The position numbers and the translations under genes were made by a program. Of a DNA stretch of 64,000 bases, positions 45,504 to 56,381 are shown in pieces (position 1 is the stretch's first letter; the number at the start of each line of letters is the position of its first letter). Under the pieces are notes generated by a model that saw nothing but the letters and a program-made list of their open reading frames with translations, did no database searches and was not told where the DNA came from. This DNA is from Owenia fusiformis. Lineage: Eukaryota; Annelida; Polychaeta; Sabellida; Oweniidae. Where the stretch lies: assembly GCA_903813345.2 (NCBI GenBank), contig CAIIXF020000005.1:6477375-6541374 (forward strand). Direction: 5' to 3'.

Positions 45504-47221
45504 AAATTAATGCACAGAAGATTCTCTACCTTCATTGACAAAATGGAAATTTTATATACAAATCAATTTGGATTTAGAGAAAAAAAGTCAACTTTTATGG
45601 CTGTTCTTAATTTTGTCGAAAAAATAAGGAAATCTATTGATCAAGGTGAGTACTCAATTGGCCTTTTTTTGGATTTCTCCAAGGCATTTGACACTATTGA
45701 CCACAAAATTCTCTTTCAAAAGTTATATTTTTATGGTTTTCGTGGTACTTCACTTGATTTGATAAAAAGCTATTTTCAAAATAGAACCCAAAGTACTTTA
45801 TACAAAGATGTCATCTCGGAACCAAACACTATTAGTTGTGGAATTCCCCAAGGCTCAATATTAGGTCCTCTTTTCTTTATTGTTTATATAAATGACATAT
45901 ACTTATCATCTCCGAGGTTATTTTTTGTACTTTTTGCCGACGACACTAATCTATTGATAAATGGTAAAAACCTTGATGAACTTAATAATATCTTGAACAC
46001 AGAGTTAAAAAATATAGAAGAATGGTTGGTGACTAATAGACTTTCTTTAAATATTTCTAAAACCAAATACATTATTTTTACTTCAAGACAAAAACACTTA
46101 GATTCTAGCAATTTTAAGATATACCTTAGTGACAACAAACTCCAACAAGTATCAAAAATAAATTTTTTAGGTATCATAATTGACCAACATTTGACTTGGA
46201 AAGAACATATCACCTCAGTTAACATGAAAATCTCAAGGACTATAGGTATTTTGTATAACATAAAGCATATTCTGAATATCCAAGGCTTTTTGAGTATTTA
46301 CTATTCTTTGATTTATTCTTACCTTATATATGGGAATCTTATCTGGGGGGCTGCGAATCCCACAACAATCAACCCGCTCCATTTGTCCCAAAAAAGGTTT
46401 GTACGCCTAGCAACAAACAGTGATTACAGAGCTCATTCCACCCCACTTTTTGAAATGTTAAAATTACTCAATGTCTTTGATATTAATAAGCAAGTCAAAT
46501 GTATATTTATGTTTAAATGGAAAAATGACTTAATAATTATAGGAGTATATACCCCTGTCTTTTTACAATGGTGCACGAAATCCCTATAATACCAGAAATA
46601 GAACGACTTATGACAAACCCAAAGCTCGAACAAATTATGGCAGATCATCTTTAATATCCTTTTCAATACCACAACTTTGGAACAATCTACCAGAAAGACT
46701 TAAAGAATAAAAAATATCTATATATTTAAAAAGGAACTGAAAAACTGTTTTTGGAGAGCTATTAATTCACTTGATATTTTGTTTTGTTTTCTCCTCACTG
46801 CCCTCGCCATCACTCCCACCCCTTCTCTTGTGTAGTCCTTTTTGTCCTCTTCTATTACTGGACATAACATATCTCTCAGTTTATCAGATTCTTATTTTTA
46901 TAATCAAACACAGTTTTGATTCTTTTGATTTGTTTGATATTTATTTATTTTTGACATAGCCTGCTGTTTACAGCTTCCATCTATCAACCTCTCATCATGT
47001 ATGTTTGTATTCAATGGGTCTCTTCTCAGATGTGACAAGCAAAAAATGAACATTTGTATGGTTGAATGCAAAGACAAGTCCCCAACTGCACATTAACAGG
47101 AATGACAGCACACAACTTTTATTGTAAAAATTTGTTGGGAATATACACTTTTTAAGTGTCACCCACTCATACATTGTATATTTGTGTGAATTTAAAAAAG
47201 GAAATAAACATAAACATAAAC
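45504..47221 (+). mobile_element. 5'-truncated LINE (L2/CR1-like), 9-bp TSD
   Basis: ATCACCAGC at 45495-45503 and 47222-47230 is the target duplication. The tail is reiterated ATAAAC rather than poly(A). The reverse transcriptase frame from about 45505 to 46589 contains FLDFSKAFDTIDHKIL, CGIPQGSILGPLFF, the catalytic FADD at about 45935-45946, and the NRLSLNISKTKYIIF motif. After a frameshift near 46570 the C-terminal RTNYGRSSLISFSIPQLWNN can be read in another frame. The endonuclease domain is absent. The insertion lies in the segmental repeat; copy 1 at about 21712 lacks it. Confidence 0.88.
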
Positions 47222-47230
47222 ATCACCAGC

Positions 47231-47983
47231 TCTAGCTAAAATACAATAAATGGCAGCATATTTGTATACATGTAAGTATTTGGCATAAATGTGATTATAC
47301 TGTAGAGCCCTCAGGTCCTGTAGAACGTGTGTAAAAATCAAAAACGATCAAATATGGGTTCTACATTATCACGGACCGTGATATAATGGAATAAAATCTT
47401 GTAGAGTCAGAGCTATTCTTCATATCATCAAATATCTAATTTCTACTGTAGTCCACATGGAATTTTAACAGAATACAAAATGTTATAGAAAACCATCTTC
47501 ATATTTTATTGTCATTTTAGTGAAAACAATAATATACATAATAGATATACCTGTATCTACATATAAACCAAAATAATTGGCATTACTCTGTGCAATATGC
47601 TCAAGTTACCATGGTTACCTGATTCAATTTGGCTGCCATGTATCTGTACTAATAGCTGCCATGAAAATGTATGAATAGCTACAGGTAGCTATTAGTACAG
47701 TTAAATATGGTACAGTACAGTAGAGTACAGTGCAGAATCAGGCAATACCTATAACAAATGACGGACTGTCGACAGTAAAACAATAATTGCAGATTGTTAC
47801 AAAAGTGTAACAACTGTTACAGATGCTGAATCTCTTATGCTGTATGTTAAATGTTGGAGGCTGTAACAATATGTCACCATTTCTTGGTGATGACATAAAA
47901 ACGGCCACTTAACAATGCATCATATTTATAGTGCTCATGATTTTTTTATTCACTTTGAATTGCATACATGGTATATCATGTGT
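47231..47983 (-). promoter_or_regulatory. P4 3' flank with AATAAA signal
   Basis: Collinear with the P1 flank (4898-6238): TGCAATATGCTCAAGTTACC, the intact MULE target GCTATTAGTACAG at 47692-47704, GGACTGTCGACAG, and AATAAA at 47945-47950 on the minus strand. No gene otherwise. Confidence 0.6.
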
Positions 47984-50419
47984 TTAAGATGTGCAGACCA
48001 CACACGTCAGCTCTGCCCCATCTTTGTAGTTTGGACAAGGTAACGACCCACAAGATGCTTCCACAGCATAAAACAAGGCACCATCTTTATTAGCCCCACT
48101 ACCTGGTACTGCCTCTGGTGCCGCATCCATACATTCAAATGTATGTTTACCACTGTGTTTCGCATACTGTGATACAAGATAACCAGTGTATTCAAAATTC
48201 CAAGCATCTGGACATGTCTTCCAAGCTGGGATCATGATGGAGGTTGAGCGAGGAACGGAGCAAACAACACATGGTACATCTGTATCATAAAGTGATTCTC
48301 TGTCTCCAGGGGTAGGTGCATTGTCACCATCAAAAGGGTTCGAATGTCCATCGGCTGTTCCAATCTGATATTCAGCTCCATACATTAAAGCAGAATGTGT
48401 ACTTTTTGCACTGGTGTACCTTCCCCACTGTGGGTTTGTAGGAAGGCATTGATAGTTAGAACCACCTCCTGTCTCTACATGACTTGAACCACCGGCTATA
48501 CCTAAAATGAAGTATTGAACAGCTTCGTTGATATACGGTTAGCAGAAACTAGCACAGAGGCGTAGCGAGGATCCAAAACTTGGCGAGAATCTCAATACGT
48601 TGAGGTAAAAATGAACTAAGGATAATATCATACTTCAATAAGACATATATGTCAAAAAGGGTTTGTAGTGACTTTCCAAAAATGATGTAACATCAGCCAA
48701 ACAACCCAAAGGACAAAGATTCAAATGTCGGTGATAAGGATTTTCATGCATATTGCATATGTACCCACTTTTCAATACTTTTACAGATCCCTGTTGGAAG
48801 ATTAAAGTACAGCTGGAAAATAACATTTTGGAATAAAATTGCTATACATGCACGTGTTATTTTCTGGTACAAAGTAAAGTATGGAGGCATGCGTTAATTT
48901 CCTACTTTCCTTGCTTTTTTAGGAAAGTATCATTACATTGTCTAGTCTTAGTAAATCTGGTAAGAGAACTCCAGGAAATTCTGATATTTCACACTTTCTA
49001 TTTTCCAAATATTCTTTTGAAGTTACCAGACAACACATGCGCTACCATTGACCTGTTTCCAGGTTTACTAAAGGTAATGATACTTTTCTGAAAAAGGAAG
49101 GAAATACACACATGCCTTCACAGTCAGCACTATCTCATTCTCATAAAATAGTATCTAAAACTAAATAGATCATTGATAGTGCTGACTGTGCATGCCTTCA
49201 TACTTAATTTTGTACCAGAAAATAACATGTGCAGGCCTAGCAATTTTTCTCAAAATGTTATTTTCCAGCTGTACCTTAGTGCCCAGTCCATGCTTTTTCA
49301 ACAAATCCCACAGTCAAGTGTAGTTTGATTTAGGCAAGTCAAAATCATTTTTGTTATTCATATTGTGTTTATAAAAGCTGTTTTGGGTATGCTCAAATTA
49401 AACTGCAATTGACTGTGACAAACATGCCATGTAGTTTTTGATTTAGGAGCCATTATTGGTTAAATTGAACAGCTTTTGATCGTGATATTTTTACATTGGA
49501 AGTATGATTCATGTATTGTTTATTCATTTATATACCAACATGTCAGATTAAAAGGTGTTGATTTTATAATATAATTATATTCATTTGAATGTTTCAGGAA
49601 GGAGATTTTTGGGTCAGAATGATTGGCCTTCTTTCAGTACACAATGGACACGTGGACCAAGAGAAAACTTTTATTTGAAATCAAATGCAACATGACTGGA
49701 CCTAAATTGGTTTGTTTCTTGAGTTCAAGCTAACCTGTATAGACAATAGCTGCTCCATCTGGGCAGGATGTTCTTCCCCATCTTATGTACGTAGTCTTCA
49801 CAGGAGATTTCTCTGCCTTTGAATTACAACTGGCCTGAAATATATATCAACATGATAGGGACCAGGCTGATCCTCAAAATTCCTTATAACCTTTAACTAA
49901 AAGAAGTCTTTCATCCTTTAGTCAACTAATACAAAAATGTTAGTTCTCTCAATTTACAAAACTCAGTCATGTACTGCCAAATGTTGAGTAATTCGAAGTT
50001 TTGTATGTTTAATTGAAAGTCTACCTCCCTGACACTGATTACACCCGGTACCTTACTGCCAAGTGTGGAATAATTCGAAGTTTTATATGTTTAATTGAAA
50101 GTCTACCTACCTTTCACTGGTTAGTGCCAAATGTGGAGTAATTCAATGTTTTATATGTTTAATTGACAGTCTACCTACCTGACACTGATTACTACCAAAT
50201 GTGGAGTAATTCGAAGTTTTGCATGTTTAATTGAGAGTCTACCTACCTGACACTGATTACTGCCAAATGTGGAGTAATTCGAAGTTTTGTATGTTTAGTT
50301 GAAAGTCTTCCTACCTGACACTGATTGCAGCACCTAGAACAGCATTCCTCACCAATGGAGAACGTAGCAAAGCAACATACAGCCATAATAACCAAACTGC
50401 AAGTGATGCTAACCCTCAT
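47984..50419 (-). CDS. P4: secreted short-chain collagen C4-like protein
   Basis: Exons 50315-50419, 49735-49834 and 47984-48501 (723 bp, 240 aa). Exon 1: MRVSITCSLVIMAVCCFATF with EECCSRCCNQCQ. Exon 2: ASCNSKAEKSPVKTTYIRWG then RTSCPDGAAIVYTG. Exon 3 includes SSHVETGGGSNYQC, TSAKSTHSALMYGAEYQIG, DVPCVVC, EYTGYLVSQYAKHSGKHTFE and GANKDGALFYAVEASCG; it is one codon longer than P1 and P2 because of the TSAKS insertion and retains one more codon than P3. Splice sites are consensus (CAG|gtagga, ACAG|gttagc, ttttag|GTATAG). Intron 1 contains five extra copies of the exon-1 donor region in a 68-bp minisatellite, so exon-1 splicing may be variable. Confidence 0.87.
48808..49276. mobile_element. Foldback MITE in P4 intron 2
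   Basis: GTACAGCTGGAAAATAACAT on the left and ATGTTATTTTCCAGCTGTAC-like sequence on the right, plus inner arms with TTATTTTCTGGTACAAA / TTTGTACCAGAAAATAA, form long inverted repeats. The P1 intron reads straight through here (10789-10805, GGAAGATTAAGTGCCCAG), showing insertion at TTA(A). A 3-bp TTA duplication is likely but one base is unclear. Confidence 0.65.
49972..50325 (-). repeat. 68-bp minisatellite copying the exon-1 donor region
   Basis: Units start at about 49972, 50054, 50122, 50190 and 50258 (period 68; the first spacing is 82 because of a 14-bp insertion). Each carries, on the minus strand, CAGTGTCAGGTAGGTAGACT or a close variant, identical to the exon-1 end and donor, followed by TTCAATTAAACATACAAAAC. 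Two units occur in P2 (19998-20095) and about three in P3 (32915-33150). Confidence 0.85.
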
Positions 50420-51817
50420 CTTCTAACTGCTACTTGTGTTGAATCTGATGTAATTCTTTACTGGCAACTGAGTTTGAGGTTTGGATAGTCTTGATCAATT
50501 GTCGACAACAATATAATACGAAGTATAAGCTATGTTGTACCAGGTTTGATGAGAAACAATAACGTGCAGTGATATTTCACGACAATAGAAAACTAAAGGG
50601 CAATGTCGTGAATCGTGATAGATAACTCTAACCTGGCATGCTGATCTAATAATTTAAAAGTTTATTGTCACGACTCTTGGTTATTCTACTCTCACATTTG
50701 TTGGGTATACTTTGAAAGAGTATGGATTATTTTGTAAGATACATAGTGTTGCATCTGTTAATTTATTTGAAACAGAATTGAAATTGCCCTTGGATTCAAA
50801 ACTTTAAGAACTTATAATGTAATTACCACTTGTTCAAAGTTGATGAAATTTTAACTCTATTTTAAGGCACATATATATTTACATTTTTGAATAATTGTAA
50901 TATCAGTCCATGTGATTTTCTAGTTCAAAGTAAAGTACGAAGACATATGTATATCTTTACTTTGTATGAAAGTATCCTCGCATTGTATTTTTAGTAAATC
51001 TGGAGGTAAAACCTAGGTCGATGCCAACTCCAGAAAATTTTGATATTTCAATAAAAATCATTCGGAATGCCCACCGTTTTAACTAACTACAGTATGTCTT
51101 TCTGTTAATCCAGTCGACCCATATATTAAAGTCCAGTGGAGCAAATTCAATGATCTTTTAAGAAAAGAGTTCATGGTTATAATTTTACCTAAAGCCATGT
51201 ATGATATTCATTTAAAAGAAGGTATGATATCATTGTATAGTAAGAATGTTAACTTATTGTTGTGATGTTATTGTTAGAGTAAGGTATATCTGGCAATAAG
51301 TAAACAGTACAGTGGTAAACAGTACATTAGTAAACAATACAGTAGTAAACAGTACTGTAGAGGCAGCAATGCAGCCAAGGAACTCTTAACAATTCCTATG
51401 TTCAAACCTCCAATAAATTGTGTGGTGAAAATTTCCAATTCCATCTGAGATCTTGCCTGAATTTTTAGTCATAAATCCTGTGTTCATGCAGCCCCATGTA
51501 AATGTAACATAATGTTACACTTTCTGTTGTCTGGAAACCACACACAGAATGTTATGTAGAGTTATACGCTACTGTATTATATCATATAACAGTCATAAAT
51601 ACTAACTAAAAGTATAAAATTTAAATAATTGTATTTTTATTTACTTTTACATAGCCTAATATGATAGATCCTTAGCAATTCATTTTATTCCCATAATGCC
51701 TTGCCATGGTAATATAAATTGAAACTATTCTGTTGATATAGTCGATACTTAACATTCAATAATTGCTGATTGTTACAAAGGCCAAGTTACCTATACTAAA
51801 TGCCGGACTGTCGACAG
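50420..51817. other. P4 5' flank and inter-unit spacer
   Basis: 50420-50860 matches the P2 5' flank, 50920-51060 matches 20950-21090, 51240-51640 matches 13020-13420 and 51640-51817 matches 13430-13610. It therefore joins the promoter of one array unit to the 3' flank of the next. No extra gene. Confidence 0.6.
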
Positions 51818-51820
51818 TAA

Positions 51821-52493
51821 TGGCCTAGTCACATAGCCCGGCCGATGTCCGGCATCGGTAGAGCTCAGTGGATTTTTTTGGTGCCACCGAGCTCTCCTCA
51901 TCGGAAGCAGAGCTCGGTGACGTGAACGGACTCCGTCCGGATATCTTCAGGCAACCGACCGAACACCGGCCGGTGACCGTACGGAGTCTGTCTCAAAATG
52001 GTAGTTTTTTTCTGCCGATGTGGCAGCAACTACCGGCCGGAGGTCGGCCGGACATCGGAAGGAATACGGCCGGTACCCGAGCAGGTAACAGGACACCGTG
52101 CGATCGCCGGCCGGGTTGTTAACGGGCTTTGAACAGTGACCGGCCGATGCTCTGTCCCACATCGGCCGGAGCTCGGTCGGAGCTCGGCCGCTGTCCGTTA
52201 AAAAACCTCGTCTTCTGGTTGTCTCAGATGCACGGGACACCGGCCGATACTCGGCCGTGCACCGGCCGACGTGTTTTCCGATGTGGTTACGATGGGGCTG
52301 CGATGACATGATGAGGGAGCTCGGTGAGAGCCCGGTGAAATTTAACTCCGAAGTTAAAATTTCACCGAGCTACCACCGATGCGGTTTTAAGCAACAAACG
52401 CCACGGATGTCCGGCCGGTGTTCGGCCGAGTTCGGTGAAAATTGCATCGCTGGCTCATCGTAACCTCATCGGCCGGGCTATGTGACTAGGCCA
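51821..52493. mobile_element. GC-rich PIF/Harbinger-like MITE, TAA TSD
   Basis: A perfect 27-bp TIR begins TGGCCTAGTCACATAGCCCG and is flanked by TAA at 51818-51820 and 52494-52496. Paralogous flanks at 6015, 13611, 23051 and 47766 have the uninterrupted site (GACAGTAAAAC and variants). A 3-bp TAA duplication fits PIF/Harbinger. The 673-bp body is strikingly GC-rich with many CGGCCG/GCTCGG words and local hairpins; the ORFs inside are not credible proteins. Confidence 0.75.
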
Positions 52494-52496
52494 TAA

Positions 52497-53023
52497 GACA
52501 ATAATTGCAGATTGTTACAAATGCTATATGTTAAGGGGCAACAAGGCCTGTAGGGAGAAAATAGGAAAATCAAAAAAAATTCTGAGCTATCAAGGCAACA
52601 TTTGGCTTAACATCTTCTTTGACATACCTATTTTCTTAAAATGTATGGATAAACTATCAATTTCAGCCTTAAGAAGTGTAAATTCAGTTCAAAGCTTGAA
52701 AAAGGGGAAATCCACTTTTATATTTTTAAGATCCACCATGTTTCAAGAGGAATATCAGCTGAAATAATGTTTATCTAGGGGGTTTCTTTGTAGATAATAA
52801 AAATAGATGTTAGTCTTGATGAAATATCCAAACTTAAATATATTTTGGCACTGGTCCATGATCGTTGAATGGCCCCTCTGCACTAATTGTTGCACCTTTA
52901 AACGTTGGAGGCTGTAACAATATGTCAACACATTTTGGTGATGACATAAAAACAGGTATTGAACAATGCTCCATATGTATAATGCTGATGATTTTTATTA
53001 TTCACTCTAGATTGCATACAATG
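52497..53023 (-). other. psi2 3' flank with AATAAA
   Basis: Paralogous flank interrupted at about 52530-52900 by AT-rich DNA without homologue in the window; GGAGGCTGTAACAATATG resumes at 52906. An AATAAA on the minus strand is at 52994-52999, now separated from psi2 by the mariner. Confidence 0.5.
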
Positions 53024-53025
53024 TA

Positions 53026-54118
53026 CAGGGTGGGCAAAAAAACAATACTTAACTTCAAATCAGGATAAAAATAGTTACATTCAATATGGTACATTCACTT
53101 ACATATCATTTTAAAGGTTATACATTTTCAAACAATTTGATATATAACACTATGTCATGAAATCAAAAGTAAAGTTTTATTATACTTATTTGGGAGGCCG
53201 GGTTGCTTTTTCAGGTCTCCAGATTTTGGGGAGAAAATAGTAAATCTGCGGAATTATGATAATTTTTTATTTATAGCATATCGTTGTTTTGTAAGTTGAA
53301 TACATGCTTGGATATTGATATTTGCATCATTGTGTGACTACATTTATTGTTTATGAATTTCAGTGTTGTTTAATAACATTTTACACTTTATTTATTTAAA
53401 CAATTGCTCAATATACCCCCCACCCCTGCATCAACAATAAGCTTCAAGTGGTAGCCAAATCTTTCAATAGCCTTATTGACAGATTTTGTTGCAATTCATT
53501 TCAGCACTTCTGGATTCTGTGTTTCAGCTCATCGATACTATTTATTGGATGCTTGTGATTGTACCATTTCCTCAAGATGGCTCCATGTATGGTAATCCAC
53601 CACATAGTACTAAGCATCGGGGCTGTTGGGTGACCAAGCATCGAGATCAATCAAAATGACACCCTGTTCGCAAAGCAATGCCAATGTCTCCATGGAACGA
53701 GGCAATGTCTAGTTGAAAAATGAAATCCTCACCACATATATGTTTAATGTCTTTAAACAGACCCCTTTTGAGTAATTATTGGTAATAAACAACACTGAAA
53801 TTCATAAACAAAGTTTTGTCACACAACTATGTAAATATACAAGCCTGCATTCACCTAACAAAATTATATTCCATAAATAAAAATGCATAATTCCGCAGAT
53901 TTACTATTTTCTCCCTAAAATGTGGCGACCTTAAATAGCAACCACACCTCACAAATAAGAATAATAAAAGTTAATATTGATTTCATGACATAGTGTTATA
54001 TACCAAATTGTTTGAAAATAGATTACCTTTAAAATGATATATAAATCAATGTATCATATTGAACCTAGCTATTCTTATCCTGATTTGAAGTTGGGTATTG
54101 GTTTTTTGGCCCACCCTG
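53026..54118 (-). mobile_element. Mariner-like element with decayed transposase
   Basis: TA at 53024-53025 and 54119-54120 flank CAGGGTGGGCAAAAAA and its inverse GGCCCACCCTG (imperfect TIRs). The inverted arms continue with AACTTCAAATCAGGATAA. On the minus strand at about 53750-53420 frames still read LIDLDAWSPNSPDA and a later HLEEMVQS, resembling the SPDLNP and following WG(Y/I)LE region of mariner transposases, with stops and frameshifts. It sits in the 3' untranslated part of psi2; the empty site ACATTGTATATCATATG is at 17692-17708. Confidence 0.7.
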
Positions 54119-54130
54119 TATATCATATGT

Positions 54131-54360
54131 TTAAGCTGTGCAGACCACACACGTCAGCTCTGATTCATCTTTGTAGTTTGGACAAGGTAACTTGACACAC
54201 AAGATGCTTCCACAGCATAAAACAAGGCAACATTCATAGCCCCACTACCTGGTACTGCCTCTGGTGCTGCATCCATATATTCAAATGTCCTTCTACTACT
54301 GTGTTTTACATAACCTGATACAAGGTAGCCAGTGTATTCAAAATGCCATGCATGTGGACA
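54131..54360 (-). pseudogene. psi2: truncated, frameshifted terminal exon
   Basis: This is the 3' half of exon 3 only, from CPHAWHFEYTGYLVSGYVKH to a stop at 54131-54133 after CTA instead of CTS. Relative to P1 it has about +2 bases near 54190, shifting frame before the CPNYKD region, and a small in-frame loss near 54228. Upstream it is joined abruptly at about 54360 to a spacer segment (AACATAATGTTACACTTTC) normally found between units, so a recombination removed the 5' part. Confidence 0.8.
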
Positions 54361-55447
54361 TTTCTTTCTTTTTGTTCCATGCAGCCCGGTGTAAATGTAA
54401 CATAATGTTACACTTTCTGTTGTCTGGAAACAACACACCGAATGTTATGTAGAGTTATACACCACTGTAGTAGTCATAAATACAAAATAAAAGTATAAAA
54501 GGAGGGCGAGTTGTTTGTAGAATGAATCGGGGGATTTTTTTCATGAATTTCGCTTATGTTTTTCATCCAAAAAACATCAATACACTTTAAAACATTTTGT
54601 TTACTTTAAGATTACACCATGTAATCCAAAAATATATTTCTCGTTTTCAAAGATAATCCATGGATTAACACCCAGGTATTTTTATTTTTCAAACTTCAGA
54701 GGGCTGGGAATCATTGATGCTCAACGCTTTTGAATATGATAAATGCTGTTTTAAATAGGTTTTACGTATGCCATTAATTTCTCAAATTATGTAAGCTGAA
54801 TGCGCCCTAGAATATTCTCTTGGAGGAATCCAATGGTAATCCAATGGTAGTTCCAAGCAGATTTTTAGATGGCAGGTAAGTAAATTCTTTAGTACTCGCC
54901 TTATTGGGTTGAGTTAGTTTATATTCAAAAATTATATATGATTCTGTAAAGATGTCAGTGTGGATGCTATATAGATTGCACACGTATGGTAAGCTGTATA
55001 ATCCTATATTATGTAACACGAGTACAGTTTTGGTTGACATGATTGTGACTGAGTGAGAGATTAAACTCTTTAAGGTAGTTCTGCATGTTGATAATTTTTA
55101 CTAATTTTGGTGATGAATAAATTATCTGATATTTGTAAATTGGGCAAATTTTTTTACATTTTAAGTGGATATAAAGAATTATGGTAACATACACATGGAC
55201 CATGTATACACATACAATTACAAATGTGAAAATATTGTCCCTTTCATTGATTATCGGTATTTATAATCATGAAAATTATTGAAAAATATCGAGACATGTC
55301 TACCTTAAAATCAAATTGGCTTACAAGTACCCTAAGCTATTTTTACATTTTTATTGCAAGAAAATCTTTTTGCAAGGGTTACAAAGGTTGAAATATTGTG
55401 GTGGCTCTATTTGGCTGGAGTTTAATATTCAGACCTAGCTATAGGTA
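54361..55447. other. Spacer right of psi2
   Basis: 54385-54500 matches the inter-unit spacer at 13285-13410. The remainder is AT-rich and featureless; the gene array is not seen beyond this point. Confidence 0.5.
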
Positions 55448-55888
55448 TTATTACATTTATATGTACACTAGTATCTTGTTGACCTATATTCAGCACTGTA
55501 TTGATGAATGGGCCACTTATTAGGGCCAATATTCAATCATAAAGTGTACAGGGGTAGAGATGCCAAACCAAGAAGTCTTTTTGTGTCTGTCAAAATCCAT
55601 TTGCATCCTACACATCCCAACATATTATCCAAATATGTTATTAATTAATGAAACATAACAGTATAATCTTTGGATTTAGAAAGTTGTATGGGATTTCATT
55701 AGTATAAAAGTTGCTTTTGAAGCATTTTTCTATAGCCATTTTGTAGGAAAAAATGATGGAAAAAATGTATAATCTTTTAATTTGAAGTATGACCTGAATC
55801 GATTGCAAACTTTATATTTGCACATCTGATGTGATATACCATTTGTGTCATACTGTGAAATTATTTAATTTGCAATCGATTCAGGTCA
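55448..55888. repeat. Dispersed repeat copy 2 (pair at 41927-42355)
   Basis: Near-identical to 41927-42355, ending with the hairpin whose arms are GACCTGAATCGATTGCAAA and TTTGCAATCGATTCAGGTC, better preserved here than in copy 1. Confidence 0.8.
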
Positions 55889-56381
55889 TAGTGTATTTTA
55901 GGTATTTTTGTGAAAATCAATAGAAACCAATGGCCTCTATTGGAATTGATGATATCCACATGTTAAGTCAATGGAGCCCATTCAATGGCAAGTCAATACA
56001 CCCTTGCTGAACTAAATGACCTCAACCTCAGCCCATGTGGGTCCAAACGCCCAAATATTTTCCACAGTATTATGTGACATTGAATTCTTTATGTTACACC
56101 TAAAAATGATTCATTTTGTTCATGGGGATATCATAATGGAAAGTGCACTAGACCCTTATTGTAATTGTATGATATCGTATTTGTGATTTGAATATACACT
56201 GTGATATTTGAGAAAAAGAATGTTTTGTTTTAGTTTCATTGCAATTTATAACCCTAATATCCTTCCCAGAATCCTTCCTTGTCTTCCAATTTTCTAATAA
56301 CCTCAGAAGTTCCTACTTCAAATCATATGCTAATTTTAAATGAAAATGCTTTTTTTCATGTTTTACCACTCATAAATGCCA
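55889..56381. other. Gene-free spacer
   Basis: I see nothing coding or repeated here. Confidence 0.35.

Noticed and set aside
51868-52463. Arg/Pro-rich ORFs on both strands
   Set aside because: They lie wholly within a GC-rich MITE with perfect TIRs; GC content explains the openness.
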